NCBI GenBank assembly: GCA_051880035.1
Contig: JBJENE010000066.1
Span: forward strand, 1-64,000
Reading direction: 5' to 3'
DNA: 64,000 nt
Origin: Eshraghiella sp051880035
GTDB taxonomy: Bacteria > Bacillota > Clostridia > Lachnospirales > Lachnospiraceae
The notes under the pieces are model-generated. The model ran no database searches. It had not been told where the DNA came from and saw only the letters and a list, made by a program, of their open reading frames with translations. Made by a program: the position numbers and the translations under genes. This document shows, one piece after another, positions 63,533-64,000 of this stretch (position 1 is its first letter; every line of letters starts with the position of its first letter).

Positions 63533-64000
63533 TCACTTTGTATTTTGTATAAAAATTGCATACAGACCTTCCTGCATTTCAGAGAGCCGGTACCCTTTAC
63601 TTTCCAAATTACTCCGTTCATCATCGGAAAGACTTCCGAACCGCAGGTCAATTATAACATAGTCAGTAATAATACTCTTGTCATACAAATACGGGTATTC
63701 ATAAAGTTCTTCCCTATCCGCCAGATGAGGAGTAAAAAATGTCGATGCTGACACGGAGGCATCTTTAGGAATGCTTTCCATAACCTGATTAAGAATCTCT
63801 ATTTTTTCTTTCTCATTCTTATATGCACTGTAATAATGGGTCCTTGATAAAGAACCCAGCGGCATAAGCATAATGGACGCACATATTGCTATTGCACACA
63901 TTGAGCGTCTTGTTTTGTCCGACATTTCTGCATAATTGGAAATTGCCAGATAAAAAAGTATTGCCAGAACTCCGAATGTATACTGGAAAAATATTGAATG
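63533..64000 (-). CDS. C-terminal part of a DUF2079-like membrane protein (runs off window)
   Basis: The frame is open through the window edge: 25 codons before the Met at 63925 read HSIFFQYTFGVLAILFYLA and continue into the rest, so the real start is outside. Visible are a membrane helix and the soluble end IPKDASVSASTFFTPHLADRE, typical for the end of DUF2079 proteins (large polytopic membrane proteins of glycosyltransferase-39-like fold, unknown function). Stop at 63533. Confidence 0.75.
   Translation of the reverse strand, partial: HSIFFQYTFGVLAILFYLAISNYAEMSDKTRRSMCAIAICASIMLMPLGSLSRTHYYSAYKNEKEKIEILNQVMESIPKDASVSASTFFTPHLADREELYEYPYLYDKSIITDYVIIDLRFGSLSDDERSNLESKGYRLSEMQEGLYAIFIQNTK

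Overview
The window is a chromosomal stretch of a low-to-moderate G+C, spore-lineage Clostridia, most likely a member of the Lachnospiraceae. The reasons are the gene sets and their order (dgt-dnaG-rpoD-trmK-nif3; ireB-ruvX-rnjA-ylbF-mltG-like-trmR-U32; thiI/iscS/rsmE/prmA; scpAB), a sigK gene, YlmC/YmxH and SpoIID-like proteins, ATP-type PckA, PyrBI, and strong AGGAGG ribosome sites. The species is not assignable by eye. Nearly all genes lie on the minus strand; the exceptions are pyrBI, an araC-type regulator, a Crh-like HPr gene and a YihY-type membrane protein.

Layout. 1-48: start of a Phd/YefM-type antitoxin, cut by the window edge. 275-10326: gdhA, a DUF5688-type protein, efp, a GlgX/isoamylase-like GH13 protein with damaged catalytic motifs, an ABC-F ATPase translationally coupled to a GGDEF-EAL protein, a DUF1540 protein and a lipoprotein. 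10508-11844: pyrB-pyrI. 11902-15781: two GH43 glycosidases divergent from an AraC regulator. 15803-16143: RNase P RNA. 16151-26444: nucleoside kinase, nif3-like, trmK, rpoD, dnaG, dgt, the shikimate genes aroQ/aroK/aroE, yqeG, nrdR and ylmC/ymxH.

26526-30134 is the accessory island. It holds a two-gene AAA-ATPase plus subtilisin-like protease cassette of the IetAS type (a plasmid-stability and anti-phage defence family). On both sides sits an almost perfect 124-bp direct repeat that folds into one long hairpin. The cassette has its own promoter flanked by twin heptamers, an ATPase with a C-terminal helix-turn-helix, and visibly lower G+C in hand-counted samples. I consider this the most interesting part of the window.

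30139-42146 is one long surface-polysaccharide/teichoic-acid-like operon (GT2, two LicD proteins, an IspD/TarI-like cytidylyltransferase, an SDR, a galactofuranosyltransferase-like GT, a TagGH-like exporter, a WbaP-like initiating transferase, two LCP ligases and a sugar nucleotidyltransferase). The next blocks are sigK lacking a pro-sequence (42266-42889), the tRNA/RNA-processing block from the U32 protein to ireB (43073-48227), mtaB, a Crh-like HPr, the thiI-iscS-rsmE-prmA run, an M18 aminopeptidase, scpA-scpB, a metallophosphoesterase, YihY, a large SpoIID/LytB protein, 6S RNA (about 61301-61485), pckA, and a DUF2079-like membrane protein that runs off the right edge.
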